A stretch of 64,000 nt of DNA from Rhizomys pruinosus (GCA_009823505.1 VZQC01009592.1:51209-115208), one strand, 5' to 3'. Counted from the first letter of the stretch, positions 22,778 to 33,830 are shown. Notes: a model not told the origin generated them from the letters alone. Numbers and translations: made by a program.

Positions 22778-23640
22778 GATTTTGTGCAGGAAGGAAAGAA
22801 GATGCCTCAGCCCAGGCACCACAGGGTTTCCGCATGGCTGAACCTCCCAGCTGTACATTGCTCCTTTCTCAGACAAGAGAGGTATCTGTGACAGGAGACA
22901 GCCCAAGGGAGCAAAAGAACGCCACGCCTGCCACTGCCCCAAAGGAGGCACCTCTGCCATCTGTCATCACCAGACCGGAGCCGCAGGCCCTCCCGAGCCT
23001 GGCCATCCCTGCCCAGCTGCCAGATCTCTATCCGTTCAGGACCATGCACTTAGGCAGCTTTGGGAACCTGGACCGTGGAGGGTAAGGGGGAGGCAGCAGA
23101 AGGGCTGAGGGCTGGGCCACGGGCACAATGGCACTGGAGCAGGGCCTCTGCAGGCAGCTCTGGACGGGCTGCGGTTCTGGCGCCACCGGCTCGCCCTAGG
23201 CAGGGCTTGGGATTCCCTTGCAGGCCACAGTGGCTGGACAGGAAGAACCTAGATATTCTTGTGGAGCCTCGAGATGGTTTCCATTGTTTTCCTGGATGTG
23301 CATTGTACAGGGCAGTGCACATTGGAAACCCGACTTTAATCAACAATTGGAGGAAGTCCAGGGGGATGGGAAGAGATGGAGAGAGATTGGGAGGGCAGGT
23401 GATGGTGCTAGGGTTTTTAAATTTATATTTCTTTGTTTTGCCTTTAGATGATCCAGTTGGGCATTCACTTCTAGGCCTGAGCTAGGAAGTTTTGGATGCT
23501 AGGATGGGATTCAACTCAAGTCCTCCCAGATAAGAGAGACTCACATCTTTGAAAGCTGGGCAAATGACTGTGTTTGTGAAATAACGTGCTGTCACTGGTT
23601 TGGGTTAAAAACTATTTCTGGATAAGCTGTGTGATCCCAC
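22778..23640 (+). other. GC-rich unidentified segment inserted in the old L1; possible gene fragment
   Basis: Composition changes abruptly to GC-rich. Plus frame 22,785-23,085 is open for about 98 codons (...PEPQALPSLAIPAQLPDL...), Pro/Ala/Ser-rich. It meets GTAAGG at 23,083, and CCCTTGCAG precedes 23,224, so donor- and acceptor-like sites delimit a 140-bp candidate intron, but the frame closes soon after the junction. No family recognised. A captured piece of genic or CpG-rich DNA is possible. Coding status is doubtful. Confidence 0.35.
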
Positions 23641-25095
23641 CCTTTTTTTTTTGTATACTTTATTTTATTTCATTTTTTTAACAATAAGTAATAAGTTGTG
23701 AGTACAAGCATCCTTCATGTAAAACCAATTTGCAAGCAGTTATGCCCAAACCCACACAGCCCAAGGCTCCTACCATCCAGCTGGAGGGGCTTGTATGTAC
23801 ATTCTAGTTGATCAAATAAGTGTCCGGTCCACATTGCTGTAGTCTCACCATTCACCCCAATCGCAGCCCTTACATTCTACCATGCCCCTTCTTCTGCAGA
23901 TTGTTCCCTAGGCTTAGAAGAGGGGCACAGGTGGATGAGAAGCAAAACAGTCTACTTTCTCTGGAGATGTCGTTTTTGGACACTGATCAGTTCTAGCTGT
24001 TTCCTTTCATGGGCTGACAGTTTGTCCAGGAATAACCTTTCAATCCTACTAGTGAAGCACAAGCAATTAGATATATAGGTATTTAAACAGTACTAATTAT
24101 TATGGTAGGTTACTTTGGTATACACACAGATGTTTGGATAGTATGCTAATCCATGAATTATGTTTTTTCTGTAAAAGATGACAAGGTCTTACTGTGGCTT
24201 ATAATATCTCCTAACCACTAGAGAATGTAAGCTTGTGGCATCAGTCATGGGTTATTTCTCCAAGGAGAGAGCTAATAGCCAATTAGATTTGGGATATACA
24301 GACATATGGCTGCCACTGCTACACAGTATTTCCAGGCAGGTGAGGTGTAGCTGATGCTGATGGAGGAGTCTTGCTTGATTCAAGGAGACCAGTATTTGTT
24401 TTATTGGTTTAGTGGCCTTTGGTAACACTGTCTGGTATTCCAGTGACCAACTGTACACTTTCAAGTGTGGTCTCAATACATCTTTCCCATGCTTACATCA
24501 GGTCTTTGACAGCAGCGCCTTACCACCTCTCTTCTTGTAGTTATCCCAGTTTACAGGCAAGAAGCCTTTGCCTTTTTTTTGGGGGGGGGGGCTTGGATCC
24601 CCTGGCCAACATCTCCTTGGCAGAATAATCCATTGCTGATATCAGAGCAGCGGGAAAAGATTTGTATGTTCCCACAGTTCAAAACGTCACCAACTTAATG
24701 GCTGAGCAAGAAAAGATACAGCTTTGCATTGTGTATGATGTACCAAGAAGTACCAGCAGAGAAGTTGGCCCATCTAAATGAAAAAAAGCCTCAGATTGCT
24801 ACAGGCATCAAACATCTCTGTGGATCCTATTTCTAACAACTGTTTATAATGAGTCCTAATGAACCTTACCTTCTAGGTGCCGCAAAGTTTTAATATGAGA
24901 GAATTTACTGTAAAGTAGAGCCGACTGTTGTAGAGGTAATCTCTTATAAAACCAGTAAAACTGCTTTCCTTAACTGACTAATAGACATAGGAACTGCGAA
25001 AAAGGATTATTCTCTATTCAGAACCAAATATAATACTAAAGTCTCTTTAAGCTGTGCATTTAAGCAAAATATATTAATACAGGATGCCACCCTTT
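23633..25095 (-). mobile_element. L1 3' UTR copy with 5' inversion and target-site duplication
   Basis: T-run at 23,643. The reverse complement of 23,650-24,560 follows 40,500-41,440 of the full-length L1, while 24,590-25,080 follows 39,960-40,455 in the plus sense. So the 5' piece is inverted with almost no loss at the junction. Flanks GATCCCACCCTTT (23,633-23,645) and GATGCCACCCTTT (25,083-25,095) are a 13-bp duplication with one mismatch at a TTT/AA site. Confidence 0.88.
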
Positions 25096-25425
25096 AATAC
25101 ATATATGTGTGACCTTATTTAAGTTCCTGTGACATTTGTCACTATTTCTTGTGAAGAGGAGGAAAACCTTTATTTAGACTGGCTATGGTGGGGAATGCCT
25201 TGTAGTCCCAGCAATGGGGAAGTGGGAGCTGGGGTATCACAGCCCCGTCACAGCTAAATGGGTGGGACCCTGTGAAAACAAAACAAAACAAACAAAATAA
25301 AACAGTTGTGTGTATTGTGCAATTGTCTCCCTGCAGATACTTTTTAGTGGTACTCTTCAAAGCTGTTTGTTGTTACTGTTGTTGAAATACACAAGTATCA
25401 GATTTACTGGTCACAAGCCAAAATA
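25096..25425. other. Remainder of the segment inserted in the old L1; SINE-like remnant
   Basis: Continues the insert of 22,778. A degraded SINE-like piece with an (AAAAC)n tail lies at about 25,180-25,300. No poly-A at its right border. Confidence 0.4.
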
Positions 25426-25895
25426 AAAAATCAGAGTAGAGATTAATGAAGTACAAACAACAATAACAAAACAATACAAAGAATCACTGAATCTAAGAGC
25501 TGGTTCTTTGAAAGGATAATAAGATACACAGACCCCTAGCCCAGCTAACCAAAAGAAAGAAAGAACAACTTCAAATTAATAAAATTAGAGATGGAAGGGG
25601 AAACATTACAATGGATAATAAAATGATCCAGTACATTATGTGGGAATATTTTAAAAATCTATACTCTGCTAAATTTGTGAACCTAAATGAAATGGATGAA
25701 TATCTGAAACCATGGGACTCACCAAAGCTCAATCAAGAAGAGATTAACTGTTTCAACAGACCCATAACCTATGAAGAAATTGAATCAGTAATATAAAACC
25801 TCCCAACTAAAAAAAGCCCAGGCCCAGATGAATTTACAGCAGAATTTTATCAGACATTTAAAGAGGACCTACAATCAATATTACTTAAGTTATTT

Positions 25896-26260
25896 AAAAG
25901 GATAGAAGCAGACAAGATCGGGTGCATTCGAGGTGGTATGGTCTTATGCAAGACATGTATGGCAGAGTGCAGGAACTCAGGTGGGGTGGGGGGCATGGAA
26001 AGGGAAGTGACTCTAAATTCAATTGAGAAAGATGTATGATGTATGGAAAAAGTTTAATGACAATAAAAAATACATTTACAAAAAGAAAAAACCCTGGAAA
26101 GACTCAGAAAAAGATGCAAGACATGTATGGCAATGCATGAACTCAGGTGAGGTAGGGAGCATGGAAAGAGAAATGAGTCTAAATTGGACTGAGAAATGAT
26201 GTATGATGTATGAAAAAGTTTAATAACAATAAAAATATATTTAAAAAAGGATAGAAGCAG
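25896..26260 (+). mobile_element. Two tandem L1 3' ends with perfect 16-bp target-site duplication
   Basis: AAAAGGATAGAAGCAG occurs at 25,896-25,911 and 26,245-26,260, interrupting ORF2 of the old L1. Between them lie two copies of the L1 3' end module (25,950-26,085 and 26,120-26,243), each with ATGTATGG, GAACTCAGGTG and an AATAAAAA tail. Confidence 0.9.
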
Positions 26261-26758
26261 AGGGTAGCCTCCCAAATTTCTTCTATGAAGCCAGCATCAC
26301 TTTAATACCAAAACCAGGAAAAGATACAAGTAGAAAAAGAAAACTATAGACCCATACCCTTAATGAATATAGATGCAAAAATTCTCAATAAAATCCTCGC
26401 AAATTGCATACAGGTACACATCAAAATGGTTATTCACCATGATCAAGTAGGTTTTATTCCAGAGATGCAGGCATGATTCAACATATGTAAATCAATTAAT
26501 GTCATAAATTATATAAATGGACTCAAAGATAAAAACCACATGATCATCTCAATTGATGCAGAAAAAGCTTTTGATAAAATACAACATGCCTTTATGTTTA
26601 AAGTCCTGGAGGGAACTGGACTGGAGGGAACATTCCTCAACCTAATTAAAGCTATATACAACAAACCCACAGCCAACATCATCTTAAATGGAGAAAAACT
26701 AAAAGCATTCCCCTTAAAGTCAGGAACCCGACAAAGTTTCCACTATTTCTCATCTTTT

Positions 26759-26765
26759 TAAAAAT

Positions 26766-26804
<39 letters not shown>

Positions 26805-26952
26805 TTTGTCTTTTTGAGACGGTGTCTTCCTGTAGCTCTGGCTGTCCTGGAATGAACTCTGTAGACAAGGCTGGCCTTGAACTTAGAGAGATATGCCTGC
26901 CTCTGCCTTCCAAGTGCTAGAATTAAAGGTGTGTGCCACCATGCCTGGCTTA
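26759..26952 (-). mobile_element. B1 SINE with (TTTA)n tail
   Basis: Plus strand: (TTTA)n, GTCTTTTTGAGACGGTGTC, ending CACCATGCCTGGC. Confidence 0.94.
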
Positions 26953-27130
26953 AGAAATTTATTTATTATTATTTATTTATTTATTTTGTCTTTTTTAGAC
27001 AGGATCTCCCTTTAGTCCCAGCTGGCCTGGAGCTCACTTTGTAGACCAGGCAGGCCTTGAACTCACAGAGATCTACCTGCCTCTGCCTCCCAAGTGCTAG
27101 GATTAAAGGTGTCCACCACCATGCCTGGCT
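26953..27130 (-). mobile_element. B1 SINE in the tail of the preceding B1's site
   Basis: Second reversed B1 directly adjacent, again with a (TTTA)-rich tail and end CACCATGCCTGGC. The two form a head-to-tail pair inside L1 ORF2. Confidence 0.94.
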
Positions 27131-27427
27131 CTCCTCCTTGTTAATATAGTGATTGAAACTCTTGCTAGAGCAATAAGCCAAAAGAGGGAGATTAAAGGAA
27201 TACTAATTGGAAAAGAGGAGGTCAAACGATCCCTTTTTTTGCAGATGACATGATATTATACATAAGAGATCCCAAAAATTCCACTAGAAAACTTCTAGAA
27301 ATGATTAACATGGTTTTAGTAAAGTTGCAGGTTACAAAATTAATCTACAAATGTCAGTAGCTTTCCTATATGCCAACAACAAGCATTTGGAGAAGGAGTA
27401 CATGGAAACCATTCCATTTACAATAGC

Positions 27428-27430
<3 letters not shown>

Positions 27431-27472
<42 letters not shown>
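27431..27472 (+). repeat. (AT)n microsatellite
   Basis: About 20 AT units running into a T-run and the assembly gap. Confidence 0.95.
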
Positions 27473-27475
<3 letters not shown>

Positions 27476-27479
27476 TTTT

Positions 27480-27989
27480 NNNNNNNNNNNNNNNNNNNNN
27501 NNNNNNNNNNNNNNNNNNNNNNNNNNNNNNNNNNNNNNNNNNNNNNNNNNNNNNNNNNNNNNNNNNNNNNNNNNNNNNNNNNNNNNNNNNNNNNNNNNNN
27601 NNNNNNNNNNNNNNNNNNNNNNNNNNNNNNNNNNNNNNNNNNNNNNNNNNNNNNNNNNNNNNNNNNNNNNNNNNNNNNNNNNNNNNNNNNNNNNNNNNNN
27701 NNNNNNNNNNNNNNNNNNNNNNNNNNNNNNNNNNNNNNNNNNNNNNNNNNNNNNNNNNNNNNNNNNNNNNNNNNNNNNNNNNNNNNNNNNNNNNNNNNNN
27801 NNNNNNNNNNNNNNNNNNNNNNNNNNNNNNNNNNNNNNNNNNNNNNNNNNNNNNNNNNNNNNNNNNNNNNNNNNNNNNNNNNNNNNNNNNNNNNNNNNNN
27901 NNNNNNNNNNNNNNNNNNNNNNNNNNNNNNNNNNNNNNNNNNNNNNNNNNNNNNNNNNNNNNNNNNNNNNNNNNNNNNNNNNNNNNNNN
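27480..27989. other. Assembly gap (510 N)
   Basis: Run of N between an (AT)n/T-run and the 3' end of a B1. Long open frames reported across it are meaningless. Confidence 0.99.
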
Positions 27990-28033
27990 ACAGGGAGAAC
28001 CTGTCTCGAAAAGACCAAAAAAAAAAAAAAAAA
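27990..28033 (+). mobile_element. 3' end of a B1 SINE emerging from the gap
   Basis: ACAGGGAGAACCTGTCTCGAAAAGACC plus A-run; the body is in the gap. Confidence 0.88.
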
Positions 28034-28691
28034 GACTCATAGATCAATGGAATAAAATTGAAGACCCAAACTTGAGTACATACAATTTCAGCCACCTTAT
28101 ATTTGTCAAAGGAGCCAAAAACACTCAATAGAAGTAGGGTAGTATCTTCAACAAGTGGTGCTGGCAAAATTGGATCACCATTTGTAGAAGAATGAAACTA
28201 AACTCCCACCTTTCACCTTGCACAAAAGTCAACTCTAAATGGATCAAAGACCTCAATATGAAACCTAAAACTCTGAATATGTTAAAAGGTAATATAGGCA
28301 GTAACATATAACATATAGGTACAGGAAAAGACTTTCTAAAGCAGACGGCAGTTGTGTAGGAACTAAGGTCTACAATCAACAAGTGGGACCTTATTAAACT
28401 GTAAAGCTTCTTTATAGCAGAAGAAACAATCAAAGAAGTGAGGAGAAAACCAACAGAATGGGAGGAAATCTTCACCAGTGATATATCTGACAGAGCTTTA
28501 ACATCCAGAATATATAAACTACTCAAAAAACAAAGGTCCAAGAAAATAAATGATCTAATTAAAAAGATGTGCTAAAGATCTGAAAAGAGACTTCTCAACA
28601 GAACTTAAGATGGCTCAGAAACACCTTAAAAACTGTTCAGCTTCCTTAGTAAGTAAGGAAATGCAAATCAAAACTACATTAAGATTTCATC

Positions 28692-28850
28692 TTGGCCAGG
28701 TGTGGTGGTGCACGCCGTTAATCCTAGCACTTGGGAGGCGGAGGCAGGAGGATCTTTGTGAGTTCAAGGCCAGCCTGGTCAATAGAGTGAGTTCTAGGAC
28801 AGCTGGGGCTACAGGGAGAACTTGTCTCGAAAAGACCAAAAAAAATTTTC
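28692..28850 (+). mobile_element. B1 SINE inside L1 ORF2
   Basis: GGCCAGGTGTGGTGGTGCAC through CTCGAAAAGACCAAAAAAAA. Confidence 0.96.
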
Positions 28851-28861
28851 TTTTTTTAAAT

Positions 28862-29103
28862 TTTTTTTTATTAATTTTATTTATTTCTGTATGTGTATGA
28901 ATGTACTGTCTGCATGCAAGTTTGTGCACCCATGTCGTGCAATGCCGCGGAGGTCAGAAGAGGGTGTCGGATTCCCCTGGAAATAGATTTCTCCTGGAAT
29001 TGGAGTTTCAGACGGCTCTCGGCCACCATGTGGGTGCTGGGGATCGAACCCGGGTCCTCTGCAAGAGCATCGGTGCTCCTAACCGCTAGGCCATCTCTCC
29101 AGC
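28862..29103 (-). mobile_element. B2 SINE, two-unit variant
   Basis: Reversed B2 ending CTAGGCCATCTCTCCAGCC, with both internal units visible as CCCCTGGAAATAGATTT and CTCCTGGAATTGGAGTTT. Confidence 0.96.
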
Positions 29104-29923
29104 CAAAAAAATATTTTCATCTTACACTAGTAAGATTAGCTATATCAAGAAAACAAATGACACTGATTGTTGGAGAGGGTGTGGAGAAAGGGGAACACTT
29201 ACTCAATGCTGGTGGGATTGCAAACTCATGCAGCCCCTATGGAGAACAGTGTGGAGAACACTTAAAAGATTAAAAAATGTACCTATCATTTGACCCAATT
29301 ATACCACTCCTAAGTATATATGTGCCTCTACCCATAGAGTAACTTGTTATAATCTGTAATATTTGTTACTATTTGTGCTTGATTACTAGAATTAAAAGGA
29401 GACTGCTAAATGACTCACCAGTCCATTGCAAACAGAACTTGGACAGTCCCAAGTGTTTGATGTATCACCTCAGGAAAAAAAAATGGCTCTTCTATCCTTA
29501 ACTCTCTTTCACCCTCTCCTCTAATGCCCAGGGACCTTGTGGAAGAGGTTGACTCATAAGATTGTAAGGGCCAAGGAGGGGAGATGAATTGTGAGATCAC
29601 AGCAAAAATGGACTGGATTTTTTTTTCTTTTCTTTTTATTTGATCAACATGTTTGTGTAAGCAAGCATCTTCAACTGGACTTGGGGACCCTGGGTTGTAC
29701 AAAAACTGAACTCATATGTTAACTAATTGGGTTTATATGGATATTCCTTATCTTTATTGCCTATGTGTACTTACTGGTCAAATAAAATTTTTTAAAGAAA
29801 AAATTTACATTTTTATATTCACAAAAACACAACTAGCAGGTAATATGAACTTAAAAAATACTGTACAGCCTCATTAAAAAAGCAATAATTTTTGAATTTC
29901 TGAAGCCCAAACAGAGAACTCAC

Positions 29924-30024
29924 CATATTCCCAAAGCATTTCTTGTCATCAGGGCATTTTGAATTATATTGTCCATTAGAATTTATAGAGATTGGTAGCA
30001 TAGTCAAAGACTTGACTTGACCAT
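29924..30024 (-). other. Exon-like segment of unknown gene (possibly decayed)
   Basis: On the minus strand a 101-bp stretch has TTATGTTTCAG before it and GTGAGT after it, good acceptor and donor words. It is open in one frame and reads GQVKSLTMLPISINSNGQY then SKCPDDKKCFGNM, a plausible Cys-containing extracellular-type peptide. I do not recognise the family, and no partner exon is identifiable in the window. A chance open frame is a real alternative. Confidence 0.25.
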
Positions 30025-30170
30025 CTGAAACATAACACATCAGTACATGATTAGAATATAAACCTGTTAATTTGATAAACTTATTTGTCTTTGGTTTTAT
30101 TTGATATTTTTCATTTTTCAAGCTCAAGATCTGATAATCAGTTCGATTTATAACAAGGATCAACCTGAGT

Positions 30171-30240
30171 ATTGGAAAAATTACAACTATTCTTTCCAGA
30201 AATATATATTTCTGGAAAGAATAGTTGTAATTTTTCCAAT
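30171..30240. repeat. Perfect 70-bp palindrome (35-bp arms, no spacer)
   Basis: ATTGGAAAAATTACAAC... from 30,171 is the exact reverse complement of the sequence ending ...GTTGTAATTTTTCCAAT at 30,240. The centre AATATATATT lies at 30,201-30,210. Bases outside the arms do not pair. It could form a long hairpin or cruciform. Confidence 0.99.
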
Positions 30241-30439
30241 GTTGAAATTAGTAAATGAAACCACCCTCAGACTTGCAGAACCATCCTGTGTTTGTGACAC
30301 CAAAACTGAAGAGATGATTGTAAGAAAAAAAAATCATCTAGTTCTCTGAAATTGAACTTCCAAAATGTTACTTATAAGCATAAGCCACAAATAAAATTTA
30401 AAATTTGTAATAACTTCTGCAGCTAATCAGGGGTCTCCT

Positions 30440-30449
30440 TTTTAAATTT

Positions 30450-30492
<43 letters not shown>

Positions 30493-30600
30493 TTGTCTTT
30501 TTGAGACTCACTATGTAGACCAGGCAGGCTTTGAAAACAGAGATCGCCTGCCTCTGCCTCATGAGTGCTGGGATTAAAGGCATGTGCCACTACACCCAGC
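30440..30600 (-). mobile_element. B1 SINE with (TTTA)n tail
   Basis: Plus strand: TTTAAATTTTT, (ATTT)n, GTCTTTTTGAGACTC, ending CACTACACCCAGCC. Flanking GGGTCTCCT at 30,431 and 30,603 is its target-site duplication. Confidence 0.93.
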
Positions 30601-30602
30601 CA

Positions 30603-30618
30603 GGGTCTCCTATCTTTT
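30603..30618 (+). repeat. Left target-site duplication of the young L1
   Basis: GGGTCTCCTATCTTTT, identical to 49,619-49,634. It is followed by a pure T-run to 30,635, which is the poly-A tail of a minus-strand L1. Confidence 0.9.
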
Positions 30619-30635
30619 TTTTTTTTTTTTTTTTT

Positions 30636-30636
30636 N
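30636..30636. other. Single N: assembly join
   Basis: One N ends the T-run, exactly where the error-rich inverted block begins. Confidence 0.98.
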
Positions 30637-33592
30637 GGCAAACTGAGTATTTTTTTTCTTCTTTTTTTTTTTTTAGTAAAATAGATGCACTATAAAAAAA
30701 GAATCATAAAATCATATATTGGGATAGAGAGATGCTCATTGGTTACAGAAGCAACCGACTGCTCTACAGAGGACTCGGGTTGATTCCCAGCACCGACACA
30801 TGGTGGCTAAGAAACTGTCGGGTTTAACACTCTAGTCAGGGGAATCCGACACCTCTTCTGACCTCCAGGCATTGCATGACAAAGGTGCACCAGCCTAATG
30901 CAGACAGTAGCTCATACACATAACCATAAATAAATAAAAATGCTTAAAAAAAACATACCGAAAGAAATTACAGGAGTTAAAACAAATACATCAATTTGTT
31001 ATGTAATTTAGAAATGTAAAGTAATTTCTTTTTACTTGCAAATGCAACCTGCTGCTGTAAAAATGTGAATCCCTAAACAGTTTTGGACTTTAACCTATCG
31101 TTTATGTGTCAGACATATGTAATTTGGGACATAGTGTGGCAGTTGATACAGGCCATACTTTGGAGTAATATAAAATTAAGGGAACAACAAACACAACAAC
31201 AAAAGACTTTTGTCAAAGAAGCTCAACTGAAACGTAAAGCCTCTGCCCCATAACGTAAATTTCTGCAATCGAAAAATTTTAAAAAGGATGAAGAAAAGAT
31301 GCAAAGACATGGTATCAGAATGCATAATCTCGGAAGGGGGTCGGGCATTGAGGAATTGTATCTGAAAATTTATTAAGATGTATGAATGATGCAAAAGTTC
31401 AATAATAAGAGCGGGGAAAAAAAGCTTGTAAGTTAATCTTGATTGCAAAGTTGGAAAAATGTTCAACAGCTGGTGATAGTAACTGCCCTGCTTTTAATAT
31501 ATTTTAGCAGAAAGGATGCCCCTGTTTCAAGGAGAGAGTTTTGATCACTCTCCACCAGAAACTCTAGGTGTGAAACTGGTGCTTGAAGCCAAGGGGATGC
31601 AGTGGTAGTTCCCTGGTACTATGCCTTGTGAAGTCCTGCCAAGGATTGCAGTGTCTCCTCGGGAGTTGCAGATTCTTTCCATAAGCCTCCAGTCTAACCC
31701 ATGATATCAGAACTACCACTCTTGCTCCCTGGAAGCATCAAAGGATAGGATGAGGTAGGTGATCCAGGCCCTTTTTACCACTTAAAATCCAGGCATATCC
31801 AGTTACATGGGCACCTATAGATCACAACCAAAGTGACAAGGGACCTATGGTGGGGTCAGTGAGATCATTATTTGTTGTTGTCTAACTTTCTTTTTTTTTC
31901 CTTTGTAAGGGGCTGGGAGAGATGCAGCTAGAGCGTTAGAGTGGACCGGCGCGCTCTTGACGATGCAAGGACTCCGTTGAGTTAGAGTCCCCAGCACCCA
32001 CATGGCAGCCAGGGCCGTCTGAAACTCCAATTCCAGGTATGAACTCTCAGTTCCAGGGGAATCCGACAAACCCTCTTGCTGACCTCCCACGGCATGTGCA
32101 CGACAACGGGTGCACAACACCTGCACGCAGACATACATTCAGACCATACAAAATAAAAAAAAAATAGCTTTTTCTGTGGCATAAATTTTAGCAATACAAA
32201 AAACAATTTTTTTTTTTTGGATTCTTTTTTTTATTTTACATTTAATTTAATTGGTGTATGAATGTATTGTCGCGGTAGTTTTGTGCACCCGTTTCGTGCA
32301 TTGCCGCGGAGGTCCAGAAGAGGGTGTCGTATCCCTGGAACTGGAGTTCTCCTGGAATTGGCAGTTACAGCGGTTCTTCGCGCCCATGTTGGGTGTGGGG
32401 GGATCGAACCCAGGGTCCTCTGCAACGAGCGGTCGGCACTCTTAACCACTAGGCATCTGCTCCAGCCCCACACAAAAACATTTTATAACACAAATAATAT
32501 GTTATGACTATAGTACGGATAATTGTTGAATGACAATGTTCTTCATGTTCTGTTCTCTTGGACTGGGACTATAAGTAACTAACTTCAAGGATTTTAACAA
32601 TAGTTTGACATCAAACGCATAACAACAGAAAAAAGCAACATTTATTTAAAAAGATAAAACAGCCTATTTTATTGATGAAGTTTATAATAGTTAACATTTA
32701 ATTATTTATTGCGTGTGCTTGGAACTGTTCTAAGCATTTTAACTTGTCTAACTTCAGCAAGGTATATGCCCACTTTGGGGGGGCCATCCCGGGTTGAGGT
32801 CGGTCCAAATCCGAGACCTTTTTCTCTTATTTGTTTCAGTCCAGTTCAAGTTGACATCCAGGATTAACAGGAACATCACAAGTAGATTAAGTCTTTGCTG
32901 AGTTCACAGCTGAGAGGTGGTAGGGTTGGAATTTAAACCTAGGCAGTCTGATAAGACAGAAGATTGAATTAAACAGAAATGTCAGGGCTTAAAAATGGGT
33001 TAGGTCACTCAGTTTTAATTTATATAACAATAGATATGTTATAAATGGTTATCCTCATTTATCACTCTAATATCCAAAATTAGTGATTCTGAATCTTTGT
33101 TACCTGCGGCATTTGTACTGACAGCTAAGATAATGTTGCCAAATACACATAGAAACAAATCAAGGAGAGATGTGGATGAAAGGTACAGTCCTGTCATAGG
33201 TTTGGTTTAATATCTGCTTGTCCACAGATAGGGCTTGTCAGGTTGTAAGGCTTCTACGACATAGATGACAGACTTTTCGGATTTTAAAGTCAATGTCATT
33301 GTAAGTGATTCGTCGATAAATCGAACCATGAAATTTACTTTATAGCCGTAACTAATAGCGGAAAATAATTATATTTTGTATTTTTGCTTCAGGTATATTA
33401 TTTTGATGATTCACAAGGCGAGGGACCGACTCATAGGTACCCAGCGCCGCCTGCCGATGTAGATCACACTGGCCTTACACTTCAGAGAACTGCTGCTTCC
33501 ACCTCTTTGGTGATGGGCTTAAGTTGTGCACCACACACACGGCCTTTCAAAAAACTAACTAAGTTATTTTTAAAAAAAGAGGGGGTGATAAA
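30637..33592 (-). repeat. Error-rich inverted copy of 49,621-52,466 (probable misassembly)
   Basis: From GGCAAACTGAGTATTTTTT onward the block is the reverse complement of the right flank with frequent single-base insertions and deletions. It contains noisy copies of the B2 at 52,145 (30,720-30,940), the L1 3' UTR (30,960-31,420), the two B2s (31,905-32,155 and 32,220-32,470) and the B1 (33,380-33,545). The right-hand partner is clean and its B2s are near consensus, so the excess change is one-sided. This fits unpolished read sequence rather than age. Confidence 0.85.
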
Positions 33593-33603
33593 AAGATAGA
33601 GAA

Positions 33604-33830
33604 CCCAGAGGGTCCGGAGAGTCCGGTGGACAGGGCGGCTTGCGCCTTGGGCAGGATACCCAGAAGCCACCTGGGCGAGTAGCCTTGGGAGCGGTGGCCT
33701 TGAGGGGGGTCGACCGGTCGCGTTGGCCAGGTGGTCCGGAGATGTCCGGCGTCCAGGGCGGCTCATCGCCTGTTGAGCAGGCTGCCGGGGCGCGGGCTGA
33801 TTCAGGCATAAACCCCCCCCCCCCCGTTGA
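33604..33830 (+). promoter_or_regulatory. L1 5' UTR monomers, about 1.6 copies
   Basis: Reads GGGTCCGGAGAGTCCGG, then GGCAGGATACCCAGAAGCCACC and GCGAGTAGC, the reverse complement of the 119-bp array unit, then a diverged partial unit and a C-run leading into the L1 body. Position 5' of ORF1 identifies the 119-bp unit as an L1 promoter monomer. Confidence 0.8.

Larger units (their letters stand above)
20600..29800 (+). mobile_element. Old plus-strand L1, dismembered by nested insertions and a gap
   Basis: Follow the pieces: upstream region 20,600-21,115; ORF2 start at about 21,117 with SIITLNINGLN and the endonuclease domain (CLQET, 21,235; FILIKGTINQEDITIVNLY, 21,410); 22,086-22,204; 22,623-22,777; 25,426-25,895 ([15 protein letters not shown], 25,823); 26,261-26,758 (reverse-transcriptase part [13 protein letters not shown], 26,550); 27,131-27,430 with FFADD at about 27,238; 28,034-28,690; 29,106-29,325; then a 3' UTR with an AATAAA near 29,780. 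Stops and frameshifts occur throughout. Missing sequence between 27,430 and 28,034 is partly in the assembly gap. Confidence 0.88.
29801..30439. other. Unique DNA left of the young L1 locus
   Basis: Not L1 or SINE. It holds the exon-like segment at 29,924-30,024 and the palindrome at 30,171-30,240. Confidence 0.55.

Noticed and set aside
22562..22835. Short frames at the L1 3' UTR/ORF2 junction as small genes
   Set aside because: They span the A-tail of an inserted L1 fragment and broken ORF2.
27366..28167. Long minus-strand frames across the N run
   Set aside because: They consist of unknown residues across the gap.
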